Program-made: the position numbers and the translations under genes
The notes under the pieces: model-generated
Database searches by the model: none
Told to the model about the DNA's origin: nothing
What the model saw: only the letters and a program-made list of their open reading frames with translations
NCBI GenBank assembly: GCA_027574665.1
Contig: CM050650.1
Span: 50,451,304 to 50,515,303, forward strand
Direction: 5' to 3'
Source: Rhynochetos jubatus
Lineage: Eukaryota; Chordata; Aves; Eurypygiformes; Rhynochetidae
Length of the DNA stretch: 64,000 nt
Part shown: in pieces, positions 36,061 through 49,000 of the stretch
Layout: every line of letters starts with the position of its first letter
Numbering within the stretch: position 1 is the first letter of the stretch

Positions 36061-36271
36061 GAATATCAATTCTGGTAGGCCTTCTGCTAACACTTGAACT
36101 TTAGAATTTAGATAGAGGAAATTACTTGTACTTTTTCAGACTTTTAGAAACTTTCCTTTTTCTTTCCTTTTGAAAAGGAAATTTTTTCATTATTCACTAA
36201 TTCCCTTCTATGAAAGGAACCATTTCTAATATTATCAGCCTGCTATTTCAGATTAAAAAAAATAAAAAATT

Positions 36272-36283
36272 GGGGGGGGGGGG
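36272..36283 (+). repeat. Poly(G) tract, 12 bases
   Basis: Twelve G following an A-rich stretch and followed by TGGTGGTG. The tract is simple sequence. Confidence 0.9.
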
Positions 36284-39200
36284 TGGTGGTGTCAACTAAT
36301 TAAGTTTGTGTCTGCATTTTTGTAATGTTTACAAGAGGGGAAGAAAAAAGAGGCGTTATGGTGGAATGAAAACATAAGTGAGGAAATTAGAATAATAAGA
36401 ACATTTGGAAGTGAGATAAAAAATGTGCCTTGCAAGGTCATTATCTTGGAAGTACAACAAAAGTACTTGTTACTTAATATATTTTCATGGACATTAATGT
36501 TGTTTTGTTGATCCATCTGAATCTTTGCCGGTTGCTTGATGAAGATCTTGGTGAGTGACAGTGAACAATGGAGATGAAATTAAAATCAAATTTAGACATG
36601 AATATTTAATAAAGACATAATAACATAAGACTAGAATAGTGATTTACCGTAGAACAATGTACAGTGAGTGCTGAGGAGACACTCACCTAAATAAAAATTC
36701 CTGGACCCCTTTGTGCCTGATTCACAGTGCCTCTGGAATAGTTTAAGAAGGATCGTTTACATGAAAAAAGGTGCCACAAATTCCTCAATTATCCACAAAT
36801 TTAATCATTGTGCTCAGTGGCTTTGCAAGAGGAGCATCAGCAGACTCTGCAATGCTCCCTCATATTTGCCATAAGGCTTTAATAAAAAATATTAGAGGAA
36901 GATTAGTTACACGGAGTTCCCATGCTCTATACAGTGCTTGCAAACTTTCTCATTGTATCTGTAAGATAACAGGAATAATAGCAATGCAAATAAAATTGAA
37001 CTGTGTATTTTCTGCTGCACAGGTATACTGTTAGAAAGGTGTTTTTAAATAAAAAAATTGACAAAGTCTTTCTTTGGAGCTATTAAAATTATAAGGGTTC
37101 ATCTTTGTGTTTGGTCCTTGAAATGGATATTTCTAAGACAGGGGGTTTTTGCTACAGAACGGAATATGTTTGAGACAATTGCGTTTTGACTCTGATTCTT
37201 TGAAATTTATTTTGCTGGGAGTCTTGGGCAGAACTGTATTGTACAACAACCAGAATTACATGAATGTAATCCCAAGTGGAGCTGCTCTGCAGGAATCATG
37301 TGAACGTAAATGAAGAGGGTAACCTAGTCAGTTGATAAAATTATTTCTTCTGGGTCAACTGTGGAATCACTCCTGTGGTAGCTTGCTAGGAGCAAATTGA
37401 ATGTTTAGCAGAATTGCATTTGAGAAGCAAAATGGAAAGCTCCAACCAGCGTTAGCCATTAATGAACCCATCACTTTTATAAACAAGGGCTTTAAAGTCT
37501 AAGAAACTTGTAAAATTCAAACTGTATCTTTATTAATGAACTTCATTTACATTCTAGGATAAATTGTGACTGGCTAGGCAAGGCAACAATGTCTTTGTGA
37601 CCTTTCCTCTGCCACGTAACCCTGCAGTGTCAGTTTTTCTCTAAACAGTGTTCTCGAATCCAGGGGGTCTTTCAGCTTATCTGGGATGAAGATCTCTATT
37701 TCCTCTCTCCCTATCTAATAAACCACCCAAGTGGGCAAGGAAAAGTAAGATATATCCTGAAAAGACTGTATGTACTTACATGAGGCGGGACTGTTTACTT
37801 CCAGGGGTCTCTTCCAATCTAATTTATGCTATGGTTAAATGAATTGAGCTTTCATGGCAGGTTGTTATGGCTATTTTAGCAGAGGTGGCACCTGGTGAAT
37901 ATGGTAATAGCTGTGGCTATCACAGTCCTAACTCTTTAAGTTACAACTCATCCGGATAAAAAGGATGATTTCCAATAATAAAATATTGAGAGCCAGAAGG
38001 AAACAAGGGACATAGCCCATCAAAAAGACCTAAGAAAAATATTGTCTATGCTACTTCATTTTCTTCAGTCAGCACTGTCCAGCTGATGGCTTGTTGGAAT
38101 AAGCTTACAGAGTGTTTACCCATTGCCTGCTGCCTTTGGTCTGGGGAAGGTTCAGAATACATGCTTGAGAAGTTCAGAAATAGCTGACCAGTTCCTTTTG
38201 CATATGCTGGACCAGAGTTTGTAGCTGCTGCTGTGTCAAAACATGCGAGTACTGCTGCGTCCAGCAGCACTGGGGATAGTGACGCTAGGACCCAGCCCAC
38301 CTGGCTGTCAAGTTAAACCAGTTTACAGGTTACCAGGACAATAGCATAACGTTCTGCAATATTAAAATAAACCAGTATGGTAAACACAAAAGATAGTGTT
38401 CACTGTATTGAGTAGATATTTATAAGCTTCTAGACTGTTTTGGATTTACATAAGTTAAGTGAAAACTCTCTCTTCACAGTTTTAATTACTGTCAGAATCC
38501 CAGCTGTCTTTGGTCTTGATATTATAGCAGTACATTCAGTAAAAGAGGAGCAAAAAAAGCAGCGTGCACTTGATGTTACTTGGAAATATCATTGATTTTT
38601 CATATATTGGCAGCTGGCCTCCTGGACTGGATTCACAGCGTATGAATATGCCAAGATTGGTTTTGCACTTCATATGGCTTAGTATTTTATTAAAATAGAG
38701 CAAATAACCTTGCATATTTCTGTACAAAAATAGTGTTCCATGTAAATGGTAAATCTGTTCAGATCTTACGACTGCAGCTAACAACAGTCAAGTTGTATTA
38801 GACCTAATACACTTAAGCACATTTTTGCAAGACTTACCAACATATTGTACAACTTACAGCATTGCCTCCTCCTGTTCCATAATATCAAATCTAGTATAAA
38901 AGACTGATGCTGCTCTTATTCTTGCTGTTACATATAATATTACCTTTATTTCAAATGAAAACGATTTTTAGAAGTGCAGTTTATTCAAAGTAGGACACAG
39001 TAGGTGGAAAAAATAATTTTCCTCTAACATCTTTGTGAATTTTTGATGAAGTTTAATGCATAGAAACAGTCACAACATTAACGTTCTAGAATAGGTTCTT
39101 GTGATTAGTCTGTGTAAGTACCACTGGATATTCACAAAAGAAAGATTTTTATTTTATCTTATTGTATTGACCCCAAACATATGGTTCAAGTTAGTTTGGA

Positions 39201-41390
39201 GAAATATTTATTTCAACAGTTGGAAACAAAGTTGTACTTTAACCTCTTGGGAATTCTCATTTGTGAATCTGTTGCCCCCAGTCTTCTCTTTAGCATGGGT
39301 CTCCCTGGCTAGAATGCATTTCCCTTTAATATCTTGGAATTATACGACTGGATGGATCACCAAACAGAACCTGATCAGAAAAGAATCATGTAAGAGCATG
39401 CATCAGGTATTATGCCGTCTTTCAGCAAGCTCAGTGTGTGTAAATCCCTTTGCAAATAAGGGAATGAAATGCACTCCCTTACATAATGTTTCAACTGAGT
39501 CAACTGAAACAAAATACTTTAATTTGGATGGTGCTGACCCCAAACCAAAGATTTAATTTTGACCTTCCGAATGGAAAAAATCACATTTTCCCCAAAAATT
39601 AGAATTTTCATGTGGTAAGGTTTATGACTTCCTACTGCACTTCCTGTCAGACAAACACTGACTGGAAGTTCCCAGCCAGCTCTGCTCTGCTGTATGCGTG
39701 TGCATGTGGGCACCAGATTCTCTGGGTGCAGATGGAATAGATCTGTGCCTGGCTCCACATTCTATAATCCCATTTGACTGATAAAGTCTTCTGACAAACT
39801 CTTATAATCTCTGAAGATTTAGCTTGTTGTTTAAATTCATTTAAAGAAGAAAACTTTGCAACTTTCCTCTTTTCCTCACACAGCTTGGTAGATAATGTAG
39901 AATATGCACAGTTCTAAGGTTTAGCTTGATCATGAATATTAATCAACTATCAATTTGTGATACAGCCATATAAATATACATTATCTGAAATAGAGATTTA
40001 ATTTGTTTATCACTATTGTTAGAAAATAGAGAACTGTGTTGAACAGCTTGTAGTTCTAAAGTGTAATATCTATTTATTTTTGAGTCTAGATGCTCTTCTG
40101 AGAGCCAGTATATTCAGTTTATATTGATGAGTTGCTTTGTGTTACTTTGGTAAAGACCTCTTAATCCGGAGTTGATGGAATGCTGTTGAGTTGAAAACTG
40201 TACCTAACATGCTTAGCTGGCAGAGAAAAATTTAAGGAAAGAAAAAATAAAACACAGCATTTCTGTTGAAAATATGTGAGCTTCATAACACTGCAGCCTG
40301 TGATTTGGAACTGCATTGAGAATAAAATCTGTGACATTGCAATTTAATTATAAATTAAAAACAACACTTTTTTTTTCATTTTTGTTAGAGTTTTGTCATT
40401 GTGAATTATGCATAAACTGAAAAACATCCTTTTATACTGCAGAGAAAGAAAATAGCAGACAGTGGTCTAATGCAGAAAACAGTTAACTGGACTCTTAAGT
40501 TAAAAAGCCCACCAAAGCTGGAAGGAAAAAAGAGTAGCTCATATATTTTGTCCCACAAAATTAAATATAGCATTTTAGTGATGCTTTGTGGTAGAACTGA
40601 CAACTGTGACAGGTTTATGATGTCTTTGTTATTCGGACCAAGCGCTAGTTTGTGTCTGTACCATTGAAATCTCCTTGAAGCTCTTTGAAGCATGCTATGC
40701 CCCTTTGTGCCCTCTGTGGTGTGCACTGGCATGATACATACGGCACAGTCTTTTTGCACCTCCTGTGCCAGATGCGCCAGGCATACAGCAGGTTGGTTGC
40801 AGTGCCCTGCAGATAGCAGAATGTGCTTTATGCTTGTCAGCGACCCCGGCTGTAGCTTGTTCATTAAACACGTGATGAGCTGCCTTGTGCTGTTTAAGAG
40901 GCAAGGTGGCAGAGAGTGGTCACAAAGCCATTGAGAAGGGCTATCCACTCTGCCAAGAGATGTTGTCAATCCCGAGCAACTAAATGCATCTACATTTTCA
41001 AGGAATGAAGGGGACACCTACATGGGATGCTTCCCAACAGCATCTCTTTTGGGCAGCTACAGCTGTGCTATGGCTGTAGTCCAGGTCAGCCTCACAGCAG
41101 GGAAGTCTGGGGCCCATCAGGGCCAGCATATCCTCCTCCTGGGCATGCAGGCATACGGAGAGCAGTGTCTCCAATCTGACTGAAGGGAGATATTATCTCT
41201 CTTCCATATTATTTAAAAAAATATTGGTTTTTAACTGAGAACAGTATTTATCTTTTGGCAGGTTAGAGTTCACATGCAAACTAAGATATATATGTTTGAA
41301 CAAGATACCTAGAGTAACAGAGTGCCATCTTGGCCATAAAGATAAACCCAGATGGAAAATCAGAAGCATCTTCCTCCTCCCAGTTCCTCA

Positions 41391-41466
41391 AAACACCTAA
41401 TAAATTTTCAAAATATACTTGACGTTAAAAACACCTAATAATATTTTCATAATATACTTGACATTA
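41391..41466 (+). repeat. 38-bp tandem duplication (two units)
   Basis: Two adjacent units beginning AAACACCTAATAA and ending in CTTGACGTTA or CTTGACATTA, at 41391-41428 and 41429-41466. They differ at only a few positions, indicating a fairly recent local duplication. Confidence 0.8.
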
Positions 41467-42059
41467 AATTTAATGAAACTGCATTTTTTTCACACTTGCA
41501 AATATTGGTATGAGAAAGGAAAATTTGTATCAAAATCATGACGGATGTAAGTTCAGATCTCTCGCTTAAACGGATTTGTGTTTCAATGAAGTTTGAAACA
41601 ATTACCTGATGACCAGGATCTCAGCACTTCATGTAGGTTCCATCTCTATTTTTGAAGAACTGGGTTAACTACAGATCAGGGGCAGGCAGCTCACTTGCAC
41701 AGATGAGAGGTACAGCTACAAGCTCATCTGACAGAATGTTTACTCTAAGGAATCAGTAAATTGCTGGCTGTCTCCAACAGCATGTATATTTTTAGAAATC
41801 CTTTTTTTCTGCAATCACTCAGTTCTTTGTGTAAGATGAAGATTCTGGTCTCAGTTGTTGGACTGAAAAATGCGTTTATTTCTCATAAACTGTTTCAATA
41901 GAATTTTCTATTTTCATTTGGTTGCACAGAAAGAGAAGATCAAGTGTATTTTTGGCCTCATGTGGAGCTGTTCCACTGGTTAGCTCCTATATCCTGTTCT
42001 TAGTTTCCTCTGCCATTGCATTCAACCGTACACTTACTAAACGAACAGTGGGATACATC
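41467..42059. other. Gene-free region
   Basis: I recognise no gene or repeat here. Confidence 0.35.
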
Positions 42060-42230
42060 TGCCTTGTTACTGTATTTGCCCACTTGTCTGCCTGTCAGTT
42101 TCCTTATGAATCTATTGTTTTATCTACATTGATTACAAGCTGTTTGGGGCAAGAATTGTGTATGTTGGTTATTCACTTGTTCAGCAAAAGGGCTGGGAGC
42201 ACTACGGGAGCCTAAGGCCATCAGTTTTAA
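42060..42230 (+). repeat. Possible MIR/L2-type ancient repeat
   Basis: CTGTCAGTTTCCTTATGAAT (42093-42112) resembles the MIR core phrase CAGTTTCCTCATCTGTAAA. TTACAAGCTGTTTGGGGCAAG (42133-42153) resembles the L2/MIR tail GTAAGCTCCTTGGGGCAGG, in the right order and orientation. Divergence is high, so this is a suggestion. It lies inside an open frame (41922-42215) that I therefore do not regard as a gene. Confidence 0.35.
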
Positions 42231-45200
42231 TAGCTACCATTCTGCTAATAGCAATAACAAATATTTACACCATAGTCACTGGGTAACACTTGTGAAAAGC
42301 TTCTTGTTCTTAAGCTGCTTCTAGATAGTTCATTTCTTACAGGAAACCAGAAAGATGGTGTTTGTCTTGCTGGTCGCCAGGAGTGGAAGTGGCCATTGAC
42401 AGTAGAAATGCATCACAGAAAGCCGAAACAGAATGAGGCCTTGAATATCCAAGACAGGGTGTGACATAAATCCTTTTAACATCTTTTCCTCTCTCAATTG
42501 TAATAGATTCTCTTCGTTTCTGTAGCTGCACCAATAGTAAGGTCATATCCTTCTCCTGGTTTGATTTACAGGTCAGACTTCTATTGGACGTTAGATGTCT
42601 GAAGGCTTACAAGAGAGTCTTGACAGTGAGAATTATACCTTGACTCAGGCTCAGATGTTTGGAGGATTTATCCACTGCAACTGTGGAATTCATTTACCCG
42701 CCATAACTGTCTCAGCCAGTTAGTGTTTACAACAAGAGTTGAACAGGAAAAGGGAGAACAGGCATAAGAAGCAATTAGCAGGATTGTCAAGTATATGTCC
42801 CTTTAACAACTCTCTTCTAGTTATGGTTTGAATGTCAAAGCCTTTCTTCATTTACAAAGTTGTTTGTCAGAAATGTTCTCTAAAACACCTACTGGGTATT
42901 TTCAATAAGGCAATGGACCCATTTTGTCAGTGTTGATGAATGAATCACAGCTACTTTGTTTCTGTAGTTGCATGAAATGCAAAAGGAGGAAGATAGCTTG
43001 TTTCCTCAAACCTGACACCTTTAATTCCAAAGACTAGAAATAGTACCAAAGAATGCTGTTTTCAGTCTTTTAAAATACTCTGGTTTGGTCACAGGCTTTT
43101 AATGGTCACAGCATTTATGTGACTTCTCTAAAAATTCATCATAGAAGTTAAGCTGTGCTTCAGGTTTACTTTGCTATGTATCGGAGGCTTTGAAAGGATG
43201 AAGATGCAACAGAACAGAAAAAGGAGAGTAACTCCTAAGAAATATTTCTTAGTGACATCAAATTATGACAAGAGCTTGTGAATGAGAATATGTGTTGATT
43301 CTTTGACTCGCATAAAGCTATGCCTTACTGCTTGAGATGCTGAAAGAATTGTGACATACTGTTTTCTAACCCATCCATAGTGACCAAAGACCATTTCATG
43401 GCACAGCTGTGATACAGCATCAGTTCTTATGACAGGAATTCCAGTTTTCAAGACTTTGCTAACACTACTTTTACATTTTCTTGAGTTTTCATGTTTTGTT
43501 TTTCTATTTCTTTTGTAAACTTTCAAAATATTAACTCATATCATTACTGATGACCAATCAGAAATTTTTAAAAGTTTACAGAAGCATGGTGCCCTTAATC
43601 ACAGTGCGTTCAACTCTCTGCTTATTTCCGATGAGAGAAGTCCATCATTTTCCATTTAGTGGATCTTACTAACCAATCATGTTGCAGAGTTTTGTGAGCT
43701 TCCTCCTTTCATCCAATACTTGTCTATTCCACCTTTCTCTGAATAGACTCTGCACAGCTAGAAAGAACTCTATAGCATGCCAGTTTCTTATACCCAGGGC
43801 TCTGTCCTTTAAAACTGTATACCTGCATTGGATCTCTTCATCAAACTAGGGAGCTCATGAGGCCATAACTGCCTTTCTGGAGCCAGGCAAGTCTACTATG
43901 AACATAAAAGAAATGAAAAAGCAGCATGTTTTAGTATTACAGTCAGTATGTCTGCTCTGATTCTAAGATCAAAGACACAAAGTTTTTCTTCTGATGTTGT
44001 AGTATCATGACACTGAAGGTTAAAAATTTCTGTTCTCCCGGAGAGGAAAGAAATCATCCGCAAGACTTTCTCAAGTAAAAAATATAAACTTAAGGAAATA
44101 TAACTACAGATTAGAAAAGGAAAAATGTAGTCAGTTTTACTTTTGTTAAATCTAATACGTTTGGTTTTGGAATCATAAAGGTCTAGTGATTTACATCTTA
44201 GCCACTTTTTTCTTTAACTTTTTATTTGCTTACCCTTAATGTTTACAGGAAAACCAGTCTCATTGCCTTCTTTTATATCCATTTTCCTTGTTTTGTTTAT
44301 AGTATTCTACCAAGTTCTTTCCAAAAAATCAAACAAACAGCATTTGCTCGGCAGTATTTGTTTTTTTTTTTTTAACGTTATGCTGTCCTGCACACACAAA
44401 TGAACAGGTGTTTGCAATGGTTACCTAGGAAAGCAGCACAGGAACATTTGAAAACTGAAATGATCAAGATGAAAAGAAGCAATAAAAGCAAACAGACTAT
44501 TGTAAAATATGCAGAACTTTTTTCTTCTGATACACACCTGACTCGAAGTATTCATATGAAGACAATCAGCTGTGTATTCAAAATGCTAAGATGTAAGCAT
44601 GAAAAAAGAGATTAGAAAATTTTTCAAGAAGGAAAATTGTCAGTCTAGTATGAAATTGGCTTTCCCAGTAATTAAGCTCAAGTTACCAAACTTGAGGCAA
44701 TTGTATCATTTTTAGATTTTGTGATTTGGAGTGTATAGAAACAGGTAAATCAAAACATAAAATTGCAGTCTCCATCAGAACTCTTCAGGATGCTTCTGAG
44801 CTTTGAGGACACTGTAAGTCATGTTCTCACGGGTCAGGATTTTTCTCCAAAGTAACACTTTTGGAGAACAGTTAGAGAATATCCTCTTCTATATTGTGTT
44901 CCTCTGCACTTTGCATGTCATTTTGTATGGATTTTTTTTTTTTTTTTTTAATGTACTTTAGCATTCCCAGGATATAGACAATTAGGTGATATATTGAAGT
45001 GGTCTGTAAAAGCACACTCTCATCTAACTAGCATTTTATATCATTCCACATGCATTCAAGGAACAGCTTCCATTGACTTTAGCTGCAGCTGTACTTCTTT
45101 TTTCTTTGTTTTTTCTTCCAAAATCAGATCCCAAGATCTAAATTAAACACTAAAAAAAGTAAAAGACCTCCTGAAGTGCTCTCAAAGAGCATCTAGAGCA

Positions 45201-45944
45201 GATATCAGATATGGAGTATGTAAGCCTATGTATTTAAAAGTTTAGCAAAGCTATGAAAAGAGAACAGGACAATAAAAAAGAAAGTGTTGAACAGCCCCTT
45301 AGTTAGTTAGTTTGTTTTCTCACTGTTGACCCACACTGGGGCTGAATTAACAGCTTAAGTAAAATTCAACATGAATTCACTACACGCTACGGTTCACCCT
45401 CTTTGTTGCCTGTCCCACCAGCATTCAGCATGTTATGTGTCAAACTTCACACAGTTCAGTAGATTTGAAAGACTCTGGGTCATATGTTCATTAATGGTGG
45501 TTTTCTCTCTGGAACCCATAGTGTAATTAGAAATGTACTTAGTGTGATGGTAACTATTAAAGTCAAGCCATTTGATCACTTCAGTCTTGTTAAAAAATGG
45601 TTACAATTGTAAACTATGCATGCAGAACGCTGAAAATTCCTATTAAATTAATTTAATTAAAATTTAATTTATACTTGCAATGGTTTTTAAAGCCTGAAAG
45701 CTAAAAGCACAGTTTGCATTTAAAATATTTTAAAAGTTAGAGTGCTTGATTTTCTTATTATAAAAAACATATATTACGTTACATAGAACCTGATAGTATT
45801 TTTTATATAATTTAAGAACTACAAAAATAAAGTAGCCAAAATAATTCTTAAATGTTCAAATTAGGGTTAGGGTTAGTCACGCTGTCTAATGTCTGTTGTC
45901 CTTTGTGTTTGATCATGGTGTGGAGAAAAACATTTCTTAATGGT
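42231..45944. other. Gene-free AT-rich region
   Basis: No gene is recognised. T runs occur at 44361-44373 and 44932-44949. A two-and-a-half-unit telomere-like motif lies at 45861-45876. Confidence 0.4.
45861..45876 (+). repeat. Short interstitial telomere-like repeat
   Basis: TTAGGGTTAGGGTTAG, about 2.7 units of the vertebrate telomere hexamer in AT-rich DNA. It is too short to show a fusion or telomerase repair event by itself. Confidence 0.7.
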
Positions 45945-46060
45945 TAGGAGGCAGGAGTTTTGGGACCTTTTCTTGGCTGTGATGGTGATTTGTAGTTTAT
46001 AGAACTGCTCTGTGCTTCAGCATGAGTAAAATGTTCAAACCTATACTTAATTATTATTTG
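45945..46060 (+). repeat. Possible MIR SINE remnant
   Basis: Blocks in MIR order: GGTTAGGAG (45952-45960), GGGACC (45962-45967), CTTGGCTGTG (45972-45981), CTGCTCTGTGCTTCAG (46005-46020) and GTAAAATG (46026-46033), against the MIR phrases GGTTAAGAGC, TGGCTCTG, CTCTGTGCCTCAG and GTAAAATGG. Divergence is strong, as expected for an element that old. Confidence 0.4.
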
Positions 46061-49000
46061 CATAATCCTTCGGCATCATTTGTGATCTCAGTACAGAACT
46101 GTGTTGGAAAGTCTACTGATGTACTCAATATTTTTGGAAATCTGGCCTTTTCAATTAAATACCTAGATGACAGATGTCTTTGAACATCAGACTTGACTTT
46201 TGAATTTGAAGAGCTTTTAAAAATCTGATCTAAAACATATTTAATATGTGCATTGTACACAGAAGTAATAGGATGTTTTGGGTACATAAGTAAGTCGTAG
46301 CAGGAAAAAAACCTGCATTATTTGAGAAGCGGCATTTAAGCATGCAGTTCGTTACTATATCATAATGAATGCATGCTTATCTCTTTCATCCCATAGTAGG
46401 AAATCCATTACTATAAAACTTTTTCCTTAGAAGTTGTGGGGAATATGTGAATTAATTTCATGAAAAAAACCAAACTTCTCACAGCACTGAAAAGTTATGT
46501 TTTAGGGTTGTAAGTATTTAAGTACCAAACTGTTATTGTTTTATGTGGAAAACTCACTGCAGAGTGTACATGAAATGAAAGATTGTAGAAAATGTACTTT
46601 CCAGGATGGTGCCTGTAGTGAAGAAAATTACTTCATTTTTATCTTGATTTGGAACAACTAAGCATAGATAGAAATTAAGAGTGGGAAGACTGTCAGGAAG
46701 ATCAGCACATGCTTTGAAAATTGATTTTGTTAGTCACCGTTTTTTAAGTTTTCTATAGAGTATTTTCTCAGTAGAGAGAATGGTATCCATGCAGATACTA
46801 TCATTGATATGAAATTGAAAGAAGTATTTTTAGTTGATTTTTTCCCCTCTTTGTCTTTATGATAACATCCCTTTGTAAATGTTGAGTTAAGGAGATTTCA
46901 TAAAATCCAAAGAAGTGGGCTCTCAAGGGAACAGTGTAAGAAAGTACCTGTTTTGTATGAGATGGCATTAACCTTCGAAAAAACTAATAAGAATAATTTT
47001 CTTTCTGCTGCCGATTGCCCTATATAAGGCTTAAAATATTGAAGAAAATATATATTTGACAAAAACGGCTACATTTGATATTCAAAAATCTCATAGCACC
47101 TTCTCAGAGACAAGTACATTAGTTGTTGTTGCCAATATTTAAATTATGTCCTTTTAATATTTTTTTAGGAGTTTTAGTAACAATAAGCTGCCTAAAAAAG
47201 AGATATTTTGCATTTTAATGACAGAAATCTGAGTAAAATATATTGGCTTTACCATATGGACTTCCTTAGTGCAAATTAATTTAAGCAGGCTTTCTAGAAG
47301 TTGGATAGGACAGTGTTTACTAGACATGGACTGCTATGTGTTAATGTTTCTTTATGCTATTTAAAGGCTGTGTACTTTCTTTAAAGAGAAAACTGTTACA
47401 TTTCAGAGGGAACAATAGAGTGGTTTCCATTCTGATTAACAAGGTGCAATTCTTACACCTCAGAAGAAATTTGATCATTGCAAAATGAGGGATAAAAGAC
47501 AATGAATAACACAAGGAATCAGATGAAGATATTGAACAGATAACAAAAACTGCATCATAATATCATTATATGGATTCCATGGTATCTATAGTTCAGAAAG
47601 AATAAAAGGAAACTGAAGAAAATATCAAGGAAGGAAACAAAACTTTTACAAGCCTTTTCAAAGAAGGCACATGTGGGACCAAAGAAGCTACATTAAAATA
47701 GTCTAGCGGAGAGCTGAGCATATAAAATTCTAAAATGACAATTATTCATTTTCTAAAGTCAAGCAGTAGCCTGAAGCTAAGATATGAAAGTTTAGGTGAG
47801 TTATTAAGAGTAGGCACTTAATATCAGAGCACTAGAATAGCCTACTGAAAGGAATGTTCTACTACATAAATGTAGGTACTTAATAACAAGCTAGGAAAAG
47901 ACAGTACTTGACACATACTGCTGATCCAGGACCTGATCCAGTGCTTATGGCAGTCATCATCTTCTCAGATGCTGGATTAAATGTGCAGTGTTTCAGAGCA
48001 CATAGAGTACTTCTTTTTACTATACTTAAATACATATACAGGGCTGTTATGATTTTATTTATTTAATCTTCTGTCATTCAGATGTAAAATAGAGATCCAG
48101 GCAAGCATTTCTAAACAGGTCAGCATAGGACTGAGCCCCGTGAAAGTCAAATGCATTCAAATTAAATACCAGCTTAAACACTTGACCAATTTGGATCTCA
48201 ATTTTGCCCATTTTAAAATTACATCTCTGTAACCCTCTCCGCTACCTATCAGCTCTGTGTTTCTGTAATGTGTCAAATGTGTAGAAATATTTGGCATCTA
48301 GCATATCTGTAAGGATTTTATATTTAACAAAGATTCTTCTTCTAATTCTAAAAAATATTCCTTTTAATGTTAGTCAGAACCTATAACTTGCATGATAAGA
48401 CATTTTAATTAGACATGTGTCGTGGTGAAGTTTGACTCATATCAGAATCACCATAATACATTAATTGCTGATGTACTGTTAACCATTTTCATTTTGTTCT
48501 ATGTCTCATTTAATGCAAGGAGAGACCACCAGAACTAATAAGTAGTTACAGTATTTAATTACTGTATTGCCACACGCGTCTGCCTGCTGACCCCCTGGAA
48601 AGCAAAGGATAGTGCCGTTTTGTATTATGATAGCCTAGGATCAAACAGAAAAGCCAGCATGGAAATGAGATGAGGGTCATTTGCTCAGGGTCATTCAGAA
48701 ACAACTTGATGTATATATTGCATCTTCAGTTCTGCAAGTTGCTGTTCTGCCATGGCTGTGTCCTGTGCACACAATACAAGGAATAACTTGGGCCAATATA
48801 ATTCATATTGTAATGACTGAAATATGCCATATATGTAAAAAGATTTTTGGGTCATAATTGCTAATGCAAAAGCTTGTACACTAGTGATTTTCTGAGAAGA
48901 CTTCGTTACACAGCAGGCGGTGGTTTGATGGATGTAACTACATAAGAATTGTCTGGGGCCTCAGCCAAGGATTGTTGTTTACCAAATATCAGCTGTTATT

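Larger units (their letters stand above)
29930..41390. other. Long gene-free AT-rich region
   Basis: No gene is identified over 11 kb. Landmarks are an A/C-rich patch at 32206-32250, an A11 run near 33228-33238, an A13 run near 34323-34336, a G12 run at 36272-36283, and a possible regulatory segment at 35880-36060. The 203-codon minus-strand open frame at 40406-41017 has no recognised domain. Confidence 0.4.

Noticed and set aside
36920..36995. MIR-core-like phrase (CTTTCTCATTGTATCTGTAAGAT, in part) followed by AATAATAGC
   Set aside because: Only one short block matches, with no upstream or downstream MIR blocks; too weak to list.
39101..39556. 151-codon open frame on +
   Set aside because: Composition is that of translated AT-rich noncoding DNA; no domain, conserved motif or splice context is seen.
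41922..42215. 97-codon hydrophobic open frame on + that could pass as a membrane protein
   Set aside because: It overlaps an MIR/L2-like repeat, and T-rich DNA in this frame gives hydrophobic residues by default.
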